Origin: Saxibacter everestensis
GTDB taxonomy: Bacteria > Actinomycetota > Actinomycetes > Actinomycetales > Brevibacteriaceae
NCBI RefSeq assembly: GCF_025787225.1
Contig: NZ_CP090958.1
Location: forward strand, 3,396,550-3,460,549
Reading direction: 5' to 3'
DNA length: 64,000 nucleotides
A model generated the notes under the pieces. The model saw only the letters and a list, made by a program, of their open reading frames with translations, searched no databases and was not told the origin of the DNA. Position 1 is the stretch's first letter. Each line of letters opens with the position of its first letter. The position numbers were made by a program, and so were the translations under genes. Shown piece by piece: positions 16,579 to 24,668 of this stretch.

Positions 16579-18572
16579 GAAACCACCCGCTCCGAAGTCG
16601 TCGCCGAGGGAGACGTCCCGTCAGCCGCCGAGTTCCCGTCTGCCGCCGAGGGCGCGTCCGAGGACGGCGGCGAGGTCTCGCCCGATATAGCGTCCGGGCT
16701 CGAATCGTCGCCGAACGACTGGCCTTCCGGTATCGTCATCAGCGGTCGGCTGCGATCGCTGTCCATCGCCGGAACCGACGCGAGCAGCGCCTGGGTATAT
16801 GGATGCCGCGCCTTGCCGGCAACGAGATCGGCCACCAAAATGGTTTCAACGATCCGGCCCCGGTACATCACCAGGACCCGCGAGCACAGCGCCGTGACCA
16901 CCGCGATGTCGTGCGAGATCAGTAACACGGCGGTGTCGTTGTCGTCCCGGATCACCTTGAGCAGTCTCAGGACCTCCTTTTGAACCGTCACGTCAAGGGC
17001 CGTAGTGGGCTCGTCGGCAATCACCAGCGCAGGGTTCCCCATCAACCCCATCGCGATCATTGCTCGCTGCCGCATGCCGCCAGAAAACTCGTGCGGGTAC
17101 TGGCCGGCCCGCCGCTCCGAATCGGGGATCCGAACCGCCGCAAGCCGATCCTGGGCTCGTTGCATCGCGGACTTCCGGCTCAGGTCTTCGTGCAGCACTC
17201 CGATTTCCGCGACCTGACTGCCCACTTTCAGCGCCGGGTTGAGCGACGACATCGGGTCCTGGAACACCATGGCAAGCCTGGTGCCGAGTTGCCGGGCGAG
17301 CTTCCGATTCTTGGCCGGTATTCGCAATTTGCCATTCCGGACCAGCTCCGTGCCATCGAAGCGAATCTGATCGGCGGTGACCTCCAGCGGTTCCTCAACC
17401 AGCCCGGCGACCGACATCACGCTCAGGCTCTTGCCCGAGCCCGATTCCCCCACCAACCCGACAATCTCGCCACGGTCGACATGGAATGAAATGCCCTTGA
17501 CCGGGTAGTGCCAGGCGCCCTTCTCCGGAGCGGCAACTCTGAGATTTCGCACCCGGAGCACGGCCTGCTCGGCTTCTGCCGCAGCGCCGAGGCCGTCTGT
17601 CGAAACACCACCCACATCGCCGCCCCCGGCAGTGCCACCCGCGACGCTACCGCTCTGGCCGCCCCCATCCCCGGCATCGCCCAGTCTGCGACCGCCACGG
17701 CGGCTCCGGCCAAGAACCGACCGGGAACTTGCCCCGGTCAGCGACTTGGCCAGCACCTCGCCGAGCAGGGTGAAGATCAGACCGGACACGATGATGGCGA
17801 TGCCGGGCACCAGCGCGGACGTGGGGCTGACAAAGATCCGGTCCACTCCCTCACTCAGCATTCGGCCCCAGTCGTAGCCGGGCACCTGTACGCCGAGGCC
17901 GAGGAACGATAATCCTGCGAACGACACCAGGCAGACACCAGCGCTGATACTCGCATTGACGATCAGCGGATCGCGGATGTTCGGCAGGATGTGGCGCAGC
18001 ATAATCGACGGCCGGGACACGCCAAGCACCTTGGCCGCGGCAATGAAGTCCCGACCGGATACCGAGGCGCTGAGCGTGTAGGTAAGCCGGGCGTAGTTGG
18101 GCACCATCGCGAATCCGATGGCGAGCACCGCACCGATGGCGCTCTGACCGAGAATGACCGAGAGTCCGATGGCGAGCAGCAAAGCGGGAAACGCCACCGC
18201 GATATTGATCAGCGAGACGACCAGCCGGCCTAACCGCGGACGCAGCAATGTCGGCAGGCAGCCGAGGAAAATACCCGCGGTCACCCCGATCGCCGTCGCC
18301 GCCAACGCCATCGATACCGACAGCCGGGTGGCGACAAGGGTACGTAGCAGAATGTCGCGCCCGCCGGCATCCGTGCCGAAGATATGTTGCGCACTGGGCC
18401 CCTGCGAAATCTGGATTGGGTCCGAGTGCGATGCCGCCGCACCCCACAACGGCGGGGCGGCGATGGCAAGCGCGAGCAGCGCCAGGAAGCTGACCGCCGT
18501 CAGGAGTCCGAGCGGGGTTCGCAGCGCCAGCAGCAATCGTTGCCGTGTCGTCAGGGTCCGGGTCACGCTCAT
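16575..18572 (-). CDS. Fused peptide ABC permease and ATP-binding protein (DppC-DppD type)
   Basis: 665 residues. Residues 1-275 are a DppC-like permease with five or six membrane segments and an EAA-type loop around 182-198. Residues 280-335 are a Gly/Ser-rich linker. Residues 340-620 are an ABC ATPase with Walker A GESGSGKS (375-382), signature FSGGMRQR and Walker B LVIADEPTTALD. The C-terminal tail is rich in Ser/Asp/Pro. Such fusions are known in actinobacterial peptide transporters. The ATG overlaps the upstream permease stop (ATGA), but AAGGAGG touches it; a GTG two codons later is better spaced. Confidence 0.9.
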   Translation of the reverse strand: MSVTRTLTTRQRLLLALRTPLGLLTAVSFLALLALAIAAPPLWGAAASHSDPIQISQGPSAQHIFGTDAGGRDILLRTLVATRLSVSMALAATAIGVTAGIFLGCLPTLLRPRLGRLVVSLINIAVAFPALLLAIGLSVILGQSAIGAVLAIGFAMVPNYARLTYTLSASVSGRDFIAAAKVLGVSRPSIMLRHILPNIRDPLIVNASISAGVCLVSFAGLSFLGLGVQVPGYDWGRMLSEGVDRIFVSPTSALVPGIAIIVSGLIFTLLGEVLAKSLTGASSRSVLGRSRRGGRRLGDAGDGGGQSGSVAGGTAGGGDVGGVSTDGLGAAAEAEQAVLRVRNLRVAAPEKGAWHYPVKGISFHVDRGEIVGLVGESGSGKSLSVMSVAGLVEEPLEVTADQIRFDGTELVRNGKLRIPAKNRKLARQLGTRLAMVFQDPMSSLNPALKVGSQVAEIGVLHEDLSRKSAMQRAQDRLAAVRIPDSERRAGQYPHEFSGGMRQRAMIAMGLMGNPALVIADEPTTALDVTVQKEVLRLLKVIRDDNDTAVLLISHDIAVVTALCSRVLVMYRGRIVETILVADLVAGKARHPYTQALLASVPAMDSDRSRPLMTIPEGQSFGDDSSPDAISGETSPPSSDAPSAADGNSAADGTSPSATTSERVVS

Positions 18573-19582
18573 CCCTCCTTCAGCGCCGAGCGAGGATCGA
18601 TCAGAATCAGGATGATGTCGATCAGCAGGTTGATCAGCAGGATCACCGCGCCGTAGAAGATCACGATCACCTGGACCAGCGGATAGTCCTTGCCCTGGAT
18701 CGACTGCACGATCGTCATGCCGAGGCCCGGCCAGGCAAAGATGTTCTCGACCAGCACCGTTCCGGCGATCATTCCGCCGAGCAGCAAACCGGCGATCGTC
18801 AAGGTCGAGGTCATCAGATTGGGCAGCACGTGTTTCAGGTAGAGCCGCCAGGCCGGCATCCGCTTCGCTCTCGCCGTCCGGACATAATCGTTATCCAGCA
18901 CGGTCAGGGTTTCCGCCCGGACAATTCTGGACAGCGCCGCGGCGCTCCCGATTGCCAGAGCAGCTACCGGCAGAACGTACGAAGCCGGCCCGCTCCGTCC
19001 GGCGACCGGAAGCAGCTGGGACGAGACCGAGAACAGATACACCAGCACGACGCCGAGCAGGAATTCCGGTATCACGGCCAGAACCCCGGTGGACGAGGTG
19101 TAGGCGAGCTCGACACCGCGCCGACGTCCTCCGCGGGTCAGCGCGCCGGCGATAAGTCCGGACGGAATTGCGACAACCAGGACCACGCCGACCGCCAACC
19201 CCGCAAGTTCGAGAGTTGCCGGCAGCCGGCTCGCCATCACGTCGGTCACCGGAATGCGCAAGGCGATCGATTCACCCAAATCGCCCGTGAAGAGACCACG
19301 CCAGAACTGCAGGTACTGCAGCCAGAGCGGGAGGTTCAGCCCGAGTTCCTCCCGCCGCTGCTCAACAAGTTCGGCCGGAGCATTCGGACCGGCCGATGCC
19401 TGGGCAGGATCACCTGGAATCAGCTGAACCATCAGGAAGGCGGCCGTCACCAGCACGATGACCGAGACAACGAAGTGCCCCAGCCGGCGCCCGGCGTACG
19501 CGAACCATGGGTTCCGGGTCAACGGCTTGGATCCGGCGGGCTTCGGCGGCACGGGCCGTGCCGCCAGGATCGGATTGGTCAT
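18569..19582 (-). CDS. Peptide ABC transporter permease (DppB-like)
   Basis: 337 residues. The first membrane helix (VVSVIVLVTAAFLMVQLIPGDP) has the LIPGDP motif usual for DppB/OppB, and the EAA loop is near RTARAKRMPAWRLYLKHVLPN. About six membrane segments. A cytoplasmic N-terminal extension of 30 residues is Pro/Lys-rich. It begins 15 nt after the binding-protein gene and overlaps the next permease by 4 nt. Forms the membrane channel with the fused permease. Confidence 0.92.
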   Translation of the reverse strand: MTNPILAARPVPPKPAGSKPLTRNPWFAYAGRRLGHFVVSVIVLVTAAFLMVQLIPGDPAQASAGPNAPAELVEQRREELGLNLPLWLQYLQFWRGLFTGDLGESIALRIPVTDVMASRLPATLELAGLAVGVVLVVAIPSGLIAGALTRGGRRRGVELAYTSSTGVLAVIPEFLLGVVLVYLFSVSSQLLPVAGRSGPASYVLPVAALAIGSAAALSRIVRAETLTVLDNDYVRTARAKRMPAWRLYLKHVLPNLMTSTLTIAGLLLGGMIAGTVLVENIFAWPGLGMTIVQSIQGKDYPLVQVIVIFYGAVILLINLLIDIILILIDPRSALKEG

Positions 19583-19597
19583 CTGATCCGCTGCCCC

Positions 19598-21190
19598 TTA
19601 TTCCCTGACCCGCACGGAGATCCCGCCAATGTGGTTCTTCAGGGCGAGCTCCGCGCCGTTGAAATACGTCACCTGATCCTGCGCGGCGTAGGGGATAGTG
19701 TCCGCCTTCTCGTACAGGGCCTGTTCGGCCGCCTGCCAGGTGTCGCAGGAGGCCTCGCCGGCAATCTTCCCGGCCTCGGCGATCTTGGCGTTGTAGACCT
19801 TGTTATCGATCCCACCGGCATTACGGCCACCGGGCGGCAGATCGCCGGTGTTCCACGGGATCATAATGCTGGGCAGCCAGGCGTTGACGGTGGATGACGC
19901 CAGATCGAAGCTACCGAGATTCTCCTTGGTGTACAGGTGGTCGAGCAGGTAGTTGCTGTCGCCGCCGTCCAGCTTGATGTTGACGCCGATCTCCTTGAGC
20001 TGCTGTTTGACCAGTTCCATCGCGGCCGACTTCGCATCGGAATCCTCGCTGTACAGCAGGGTCAAATCGAGCGACTTTCCGTCCTTCTCCCGCACGCCGT
20101 TCGATCCGACGGTCCAGCCGGCATCATCGAGTAGCGCCTTCGCGGCATCGACGTCGTGGGCGGGAACGGCATCCTTCGTGGCGTCGTACTCGCACGGGTT
20201 CGGCCGCATCGTGGCCAGACGCTCTGCCCGGTAGCCCTTGCCCGCGGTGATCACCTTGGTGAGGGCATCGAGGTCAAGGGCTTTCGTCAGGGCGACGCGC
20301 ACCCGCTGGTCAGCCGTCGGCTTGTCCTTGAGCTGGCTGAAGTAGAACTGACCGATGATCAGCGACAGGGTCCGCTCGGCGGTTGTCTTCTCGGCAACCC
20401 GGTCCTCGTCCGGCCCCTTGACCGTTGCGGCGTTCAGTTCGCCGGACAACAGCAGGTTTGCCGAGGTGCTGACGTTTTCGACAACCCGCACCACCACCTC
20501 TTTGGGAGCACCCTCAGTTGTGGAGGAATTACCCCCTTCGGGCGCCCAGGTGTAGCCGTCGCGCCGGGTCAGCGTGTAGTGATCGTTTGGCACCGCCTCG
20601 GTCAGTTCGTACATTCCGGTTCCGTTCGAAGCCTTCGCCACGCTGTCGGGATCGTCGAGCGCCGACTGGCACAGGATCTCCAGCGCACCGGTCTGGGTTA
20701 GCAGGAAGGACGTCGGTTCCTTGACGCTGACCGTGACGGTTCCGGCCTGATCATCGAATTCGGCAGTGGCATCGGGTGGTACCAGCACGCCGTTGATCGC
20801 TGACTTGTTCTGCGGATCGGTTATCCAGTTGAAGTTGTTCGCCACAATTTCCGGCGTGAGCTTCGAGCCGTCCTGACAGGTCACGCCGTCCTTCAGCGTG
20901 TATTTCACCGAGGTAGGCGTCACTTCCCAGGATTCGGCCAGCCAGGACTTCGGCTCGCCCGTCTCGCCATCGAAGTACACAAGATTGTCGTACAGGAACG
21001 GAGTAATTTCCCGGGCGGCGTCGGAAGTGGTCATGAACGGGCTGAGCGTACCCGGATCGGCATCGAGGCCGTATGTGAAAACACCGTCGGTGGCGTACGG
21101 CGCAGCGGCTCCACTGCCGCCACCGCCTGAACATCCGGAAAGCACCAGAACGCCTGCGGTCGCGATTGCTGCAATCTTCTTGAGTTCCAT
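19598..21190 (-). CDS. ABC transporter substrate-binding lipoprotein (SBP_bac_5, peptide type)
   Basis: 530 residues. The signal peptide with lipobox LVLSGC makes Cys20 the lipidation site, followed by a Gly/Ser linker. The body shows the DppA/OppA-type features (PATPE-like start of the mature region, LKDGVTCQDG, LTKALDLDALTK). It captures the substrate, probably a peptide, outside the membrane. GGGAGAA lies before the ATG. A 185-nt gap to the M55 gene upstream holds no gene and may contain a separate promoter, so the transporter may be expressed both with and without the enzyme genes. Confidence 0.9.
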   Translation of the reverse strand: MELKKIAAIATAGVLVLSGCSGGGGSGAAAPYATDGVFTYGLDADPGTLSPFMTTSDAAREITPFLYDNLVYFDGETGEPKSWLAESWEVTPTSVKYTLKDGVTCQDGSKLTPEIVANNFNWITDPQNKSAINGVLVPPDATAEFDDQAGTVTVSVKEPTSFLLTQTGALEILCQSALDDPDSVAKASNGTGMYELTEAVPNDHYTLTRRDGYTWAPEGGNSSTTEGAPKEVVVRVVENVSTSANLLLSGELNAATVKGPDEDRVAEKTTAERTLSLIIGQFYFSQLKDKPTADQRVRVALTKALDLDALTKVITAGKGYRAERLATMRPNPCEYDATKDAVPAHDVDAAKALLDDAGWTVGSNGVREKDGKSLDLTLLYSEDSDAKSAAMELVKQQLKEIGVNIKLDGGDSNYLLDHLYTKENLGSFDLASSTVNAWLPSIMIPWNTGDLPPGGRNAGGIDNKVYNAKIAEAGKIAGEASCDTWQAAEQALYEKADTIPYAAQDQVTYFNGAELALKNHIGGISVRVRE

Positions 21191-21375
21191 CAGTTCTCCC
21201 GATACTTGATGTCGTCCCAGGCTTTGCGGGCCATGCCCGGCCCAATCTCAGCTTCACATCCGACAGGAATGAAAAGCATTGGCACGTTCAACCAAACATC
21301 GATGCACCTATTGGCCTAACCGACAATCCAGGTAATCGACGTACCCCTTCGCTGAACGGACGCCTCGGCAAGCCC

Positions 21376-22221
21376 TCACCTCCTGGTGATCATCGACTGT
21401 CGGGCGGCGACTGCCGAAGCCGACAGCTGGTACAAGACAGTAATCATGCCCAGCAGCTCCGCCGGATCAGACACTTCCCGTCGGATCGTGCGGATGGCGG
21501 TTCGCTCTGCGCCGGGAATGGCTTCCGCCAGCTCGGCTGCCGTCTCGTTCGGTAGATCCACCTCGAGCACAAGCCAATCAGGCAGCGTCGGAGGGGTCAG
21601 CTCCTCTGCGTTCCGAACCGCCTCGGCGGCAGCGGCCGTGATCAGTGCCCGCGCCTGCCCGGGAGACACGGAATTCGCCGCAGACCAGCCCAGGGAATGT
21701 TTGACAACTACCGTGCCGGTGCCCGGGAACTCCCGATGAACAAGGCTCGCGGTGACGTCGTCGCCCACGACTAGGCCGAGCGGGACGCCGACGGCCGCGA
21801 GCTGTAAGGCGTTCACCTCGGCTTCGGAGACCTGCCGCCCGTTGACCCTGACCTGGCCAAAATGTGCCGAAAAAGTGTGGGCCAGCACACCCGGACCGCC
21901 GGCCGGAGCGTGGTAACCGATGAATAGCGCGACGTCATGATCGGCGGTGATGCCCTCGGCCATACAGTCCAGCTTCGGTGTACCGAAGATCAGTCGCGCC
22001 CTGGCATCCAGCCGCTCATGCAACAGGTTGTCCATCGTGCCGTGACTGTCATTCACCAGCACCTCGGTGGCACCAGCGTCGAACGCTCCCTGGATGGCGG
22101 CATTCGCCTCTGCCGTCATCAGCTCCTGAGCCCTTGGATAGCCGAATCCACCGCGGGCGATCTGATCCAGCGTGGCCACCCCGGCAACGCCTTCCATGTC
22201 CACCGAAATGTATACCTTCAC
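21376..22221 (-). CDS. M55-family D-aminopeptidase (DppA-like)
   Basis: 281 residues. Asp8 and Glu10 (SVDMEG), His60 (NDSHGTMDN), His104 (IGYHA), His115 (AHTFSAHF) and Glu133 (SEAE) fall at the positions I remember for the zinc and catalytic residues of Bacillus subtilis DppA. That enzyme removes N-terminal D-amino acids, for example from D-Ala-D-Ala, and assembles as a cytoplasmic decamer. The GTG start overlaps the stop of the serine hydrolase gene by 4 nt. With the peptide importer downstream, it suggests uptake and cleavage of D-amino-acid peptides such as cell-wall fragments. Confidence 0.92.
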   Translation of the reverse strand: MKVYISVDMEGVAGVATLDQIARGGFGYPRAQELMTAEANAAIQGAFDAGATEVLVNDSHGTMDNLLHERLDARARLIFGTPKLDCMAEGITADHDVALFIGYHAPAGGPGVLAHTFSAHFGQVRVNGRQVSEAEVNALQLAAVGVPLGLVVGDDVTASLVHREFPGTGTVVVKHSLGWSAANSVSPGQARALITAAAAEAVRNAEELTPPTLPDWLVLEVDLPNETAAELAEAIPGAERTAIRTIRREVSDPAELLGMITVLYQLSASAVAARQSMITRR

Positions 22222-23117
22222 GACTCACCTCGGAGCTGGTCCACGGCTGCTCGGCCAAGTTGGCCGATGGCGGCATCCGCACGGGGATTTCGTGGCTCTT
22301 CACTTGCCTCCCGCAGAAAGACCGCAACCGCGTACCGGCCGCCATCCGGATACTCGACGACTCCGGCCTCGTTGCGAACGTAGGTCAGCGTCCCGGTCTT
22401 GCCGCTGACTGTTATTCGTGAATCCGGAAACCCGGACCTCAGCCGGTGTGGCCAGACCTGCAGTCCGAGGATCCTGCGCACCTCAGCGCACGCCTCCGGC
22501 CGCAGCACCTGGTTGCGCCAGATCGCGGACAGCAACTGCGTCGTCTCTCGCGGCGTCGTCCGGTTCGTTGCCTCGGGGGTCACAACGCTCATGCTCTGCA
22601 AACGTTCACGCAGCGCCTCGCCGGGATGTGCCCATGCCGGATCGCCAACCGGCACCCCGGTCTCGTCCAGCATGCTCTGGAACAGCCCGGCGCAGTCGGC
22701 GACCAGAACGGTTTTCGACAGGCCGAACCCGCAGGTCGTCGCGTTGATCGCGTCGATTCCCACCATCCGCATCAGGATGTCCGTTGCCCGGTTGTCGCTG
22801 ACCGACATCATCAGATACGCCAGGTCGCGAAGTGACACCGAGATGTCGTCGCGCATGACTGAAAGCCCGGCGTCGCCATCGGTCCGCATGAAGTCGCCCG
22901 CGATATGCACGCTCTGCGTCGCGCTGAGCGAACCATCGGCGATTCGCCGGCAGACTTCGATCAGCACCGGCAACTTGAATATGCTGGCCGCGACTACCAG
23001 TTCATCGGACCTGTTTCCGCAGTCGGCGCCGGTATCGATGTCGACCGCGTGCACGTACCCGGTGACTCCTGCCTCCGCCTCGATGGCACTGGATCTGTCC
23101 CGAAAGCTGTCCGACAT
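22218..23117 (-). CDS. Class A beta-lactamase-fold serine hydrolase, apparently cytoplasmic
   Basis: 299 residues from MSDSFRDRSS. It has the three active-site motifs of the class A/DD-peptidase fold: S45-I-F-K48, S107-D108-N109 and K240-T241-G242. No clear ExxLN omega-loop glutamate is seen where class A beta-lactamases have Glu166, and there is no signal peptide. A longer reading to 23270 would add a basic, unrelated leader overlapping the upstream gene. Position between an amidohydrolase (8-nt gap) and the M55 peptidase (4-nt overlap) suggests a catabolic peptidase, amidase or lactam hydrolase rather than secreted antibiotic resistance. Confidence 0.8.
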   Translation of the reverse strand: MSDSFRDRSSAIEAEAGVTGYVHAVDIDTGADCGNRSDELVVAASIFKLPVLIEVCRRIADGSLSATQSVHIAGDFMRTDGDAGLSVMRDDISVSLRDLAYLMMSVSDNRATDILMRMVGIDAINATTCGFGLSKTVLVADCAGLFQSMLDETGVPVGDPAWAHPGEALRERLQSMSVVTPEATNRTTPRETTQLLSAIWRNQVLRPEACAEVRRILGLQVWPHRLRSGFPDSRITVSGKTGTLTYVRNEAGVVEYPDGGRYAVAVFLREASEEPRNPRADAAIGQLGRAAVDQLRGES

Positions 23118-23125
23118 TCTTCCCC

Positions 23126-24544
23126 TCACGTGGCTGGTACTGGATAGGCAGGCGATGGTGATGGAGCCAAGCGTGCGCCCCGCGGAACTTCCAGGCCGCG
23201 CCCGGCCGAGGCCGTCACCGTGTCGTCGCTGAGCACCAGGTCGCCACGGCTGAGCACGAATCGCGGCCATCCTCGCGCCTCCCAGCCGTCGTACGGTGAA
23301 TAGCCTGCCTTCGAGTGCATCGTGCGACCGTCAATCACCCTGGTCTTCCCGGGATCGAGCACCACCAGGTCGGCATCCGCTCCCACCGAGATCGATCCCT
23401 TCTTCGGGTAAAGGCCGAAGAGCCTTGCGGCATTCGTGGCGGTCACTGCGACCATCCGCTCCAGCGATATCCGACCGGTGAGAACTCCGAAGGTGAACAG
23501 CATCGGCAGGAAGGTTTCCAGCTCGGGAACGCCCCTGGGCACCGTCGACACGGTGAGCCCCGGAGCGGTTTTCTGCTCAAGCGTCCATGGCGCATGATCG
23601 CTTCCAATGGTCTGGATAGAACCGTCGGCAAGCCCAGCCCATAAGGCGTCGACGTCCGCCTGCTTCTTCAGCGGAGGCATTCCGACGAACCTGCCGCCAT
23701 CCGGCTGGGAGTGCACCTCATCGGTGAGGTAGAGGTACATCGGTCTGGTCTCGACGTACACCGGAAGTCCGCGCAGCGTAGCGGAGCGGGTGACCGCGAG
23801 CGCGCTCGCCGATGAGAGGTGCACTATGTCCAGCTGTGCGCCGGTGAGTTCACAAATGGCGATGGCACGTTCTACCGCGGCTCGTTCGGTCACGTCCGGA
23901 CGGGACAGCGGATAATTCTCCACGCCGTCTCTGCCTTGCGCCTCCAGTCGAGCTGTGCAGAACCGGATCAGCGCCTCGTCTTCGCAATGCACCATGGTCA
24001 ACATTCCGGCATCCGCGGCCCGCTGCACCGCCTCCACCAGGTTTCGGGCACCCCAGTCGAAGGCGAGCATCGGCAGCTTCAGGCTCGAATAGCCCTCGCT
24101 CGCCAGCGCCGATATCTGCTCGAGGGTCTCGGCGCCCGCATCGGTAATGCCCGGATGCAGGAAGTAGTCCACCGCGGCTTCCTGTCCAGCTGCGCTCGCG
24201 TCCCGCGAAACCGCCGCCCGCAATGATTCATCGTCAGCGAACGGAAAGCTCATCTGTCCAATGGTCCCCACACCGCCGCCAATCGCGGCCAGCGAACCGG
24301 TATAGAAGTCGTCGACGAACTCAGGGGTTTCACTGGCCAGGACTTCCGGCGCACAGAGGTGAACGTGCGGATCCACCGCGGACGGCACGACGTAGGCGCC
24401 CCGGGCGTCAAGCGTGCTGCGGGTCGTCATCTCCCCGCCGAGCTGGCTAATCCGGCCATTGGCGATGCCGACATCGCATTCCGCCCGGCCATCGGCGGTG
24501 ACGACGGTGCCACCACGGATCACCACGTCCATGTGATTACCCAT
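23126..24544 (-). CDS. Dihydroorotase/hydantoinase-family amidohydrolase
   Basis: 472 residues. All metal ligands of a two-metal amidohydrolase can be seen: H60-V-H62, carboxylated Lys156 (SSLKLPM), His186 (VHCED), His242 (VHLSSA) and Asp316 (GSDHAPW). Length and motifs fit hydantoinase, dihydropyrimidinase or allantoinase rather than pyrimidine-biosynthetic PyrC. GGAG stands eight bases before the ATG at 24544. First gene of the leftward operon, divergent from PucR. A cyclic amide such as a hydantoin, diketopiperazine-like or imide compound is a plausible substrate; this is inference. Confidence 0.82.
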   Translation of the reverse strand: MGNHMDVVIRGGTVVTADGRAECDVGIANGRISQLGGEMTTRSTLDARGAYVVPSAVDPHVHLCAPEVLASETPEFVDDFYTGSLAAIGGGVGTIGQMSFPFADDESLRAAVSRDASAAGQEAAVDYFLHPGITDAGAETLEQISALASEGYSSLKLPMLAFDWGARNLVEAVQRAADAGMLTMVHCEDEALIRFCTARLEAQGRDGVENYPLSRPDVTERAAVERAIAICELTGAQLDIVHLSSASALAVTRSATLRGLPVYVETRPMYLYLTDEVHSQPDGGRFVGMPPLKKQADVDALWAGLADGSIQTIGSDHAPWTLEQKTAPGLTVSTVPRGVPELETFLPMLFTFGVLTGRISLERMVAVTATNAARLFGLYPKKGSISVGADADLVVLDPGKTRVIDGRTMHSKAGYSPYDGWEARGWPRFVLSRGDLVLSDDTVTASAGRGLEVPRGARLAPSPSPAYPVPAT

Positions 24545-24668
24545 CCGGCTACACTCCTTCACAACGCGGGCGTTAATCGCAAGTGTGTCCTACCTGCGCG
24601 GGGCAGGCATCGTTTGGAGTTCCAATAGCCACAACTCATTATTGTTTGATCGGACGAAGGAGTCGGGT
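24545..24668. promoter_or_regulatory. Divergent amidohydrolase/PucR promoter region
   Basis: 124-nt interval. An AT-rich core holds the interrupted inverted repeat CAATA (24623-24627) N12 TATTG (24640-24644), a candidate regulator site. AAGGAG at 24657-24662 serves the TTG start of the PucR gene. Confidence 0.4.

Noticed and set aside
18545-19897. Plus-strand open frame of 450 codons opposite the peptide permease
   Set aside because: His/Gln/Arg-rich with no recognisable domain; it is antisense to a clear DppB-like gene and the binding-protein end.
22218-23270. Longer start of the beta-lactamase-fold gene with a basic N-terminus as a signal peptide
   Set aside because: The added 51 residues overlap the amidohydrolase C-terminus and lack a hydrophobic core and cleavage site.
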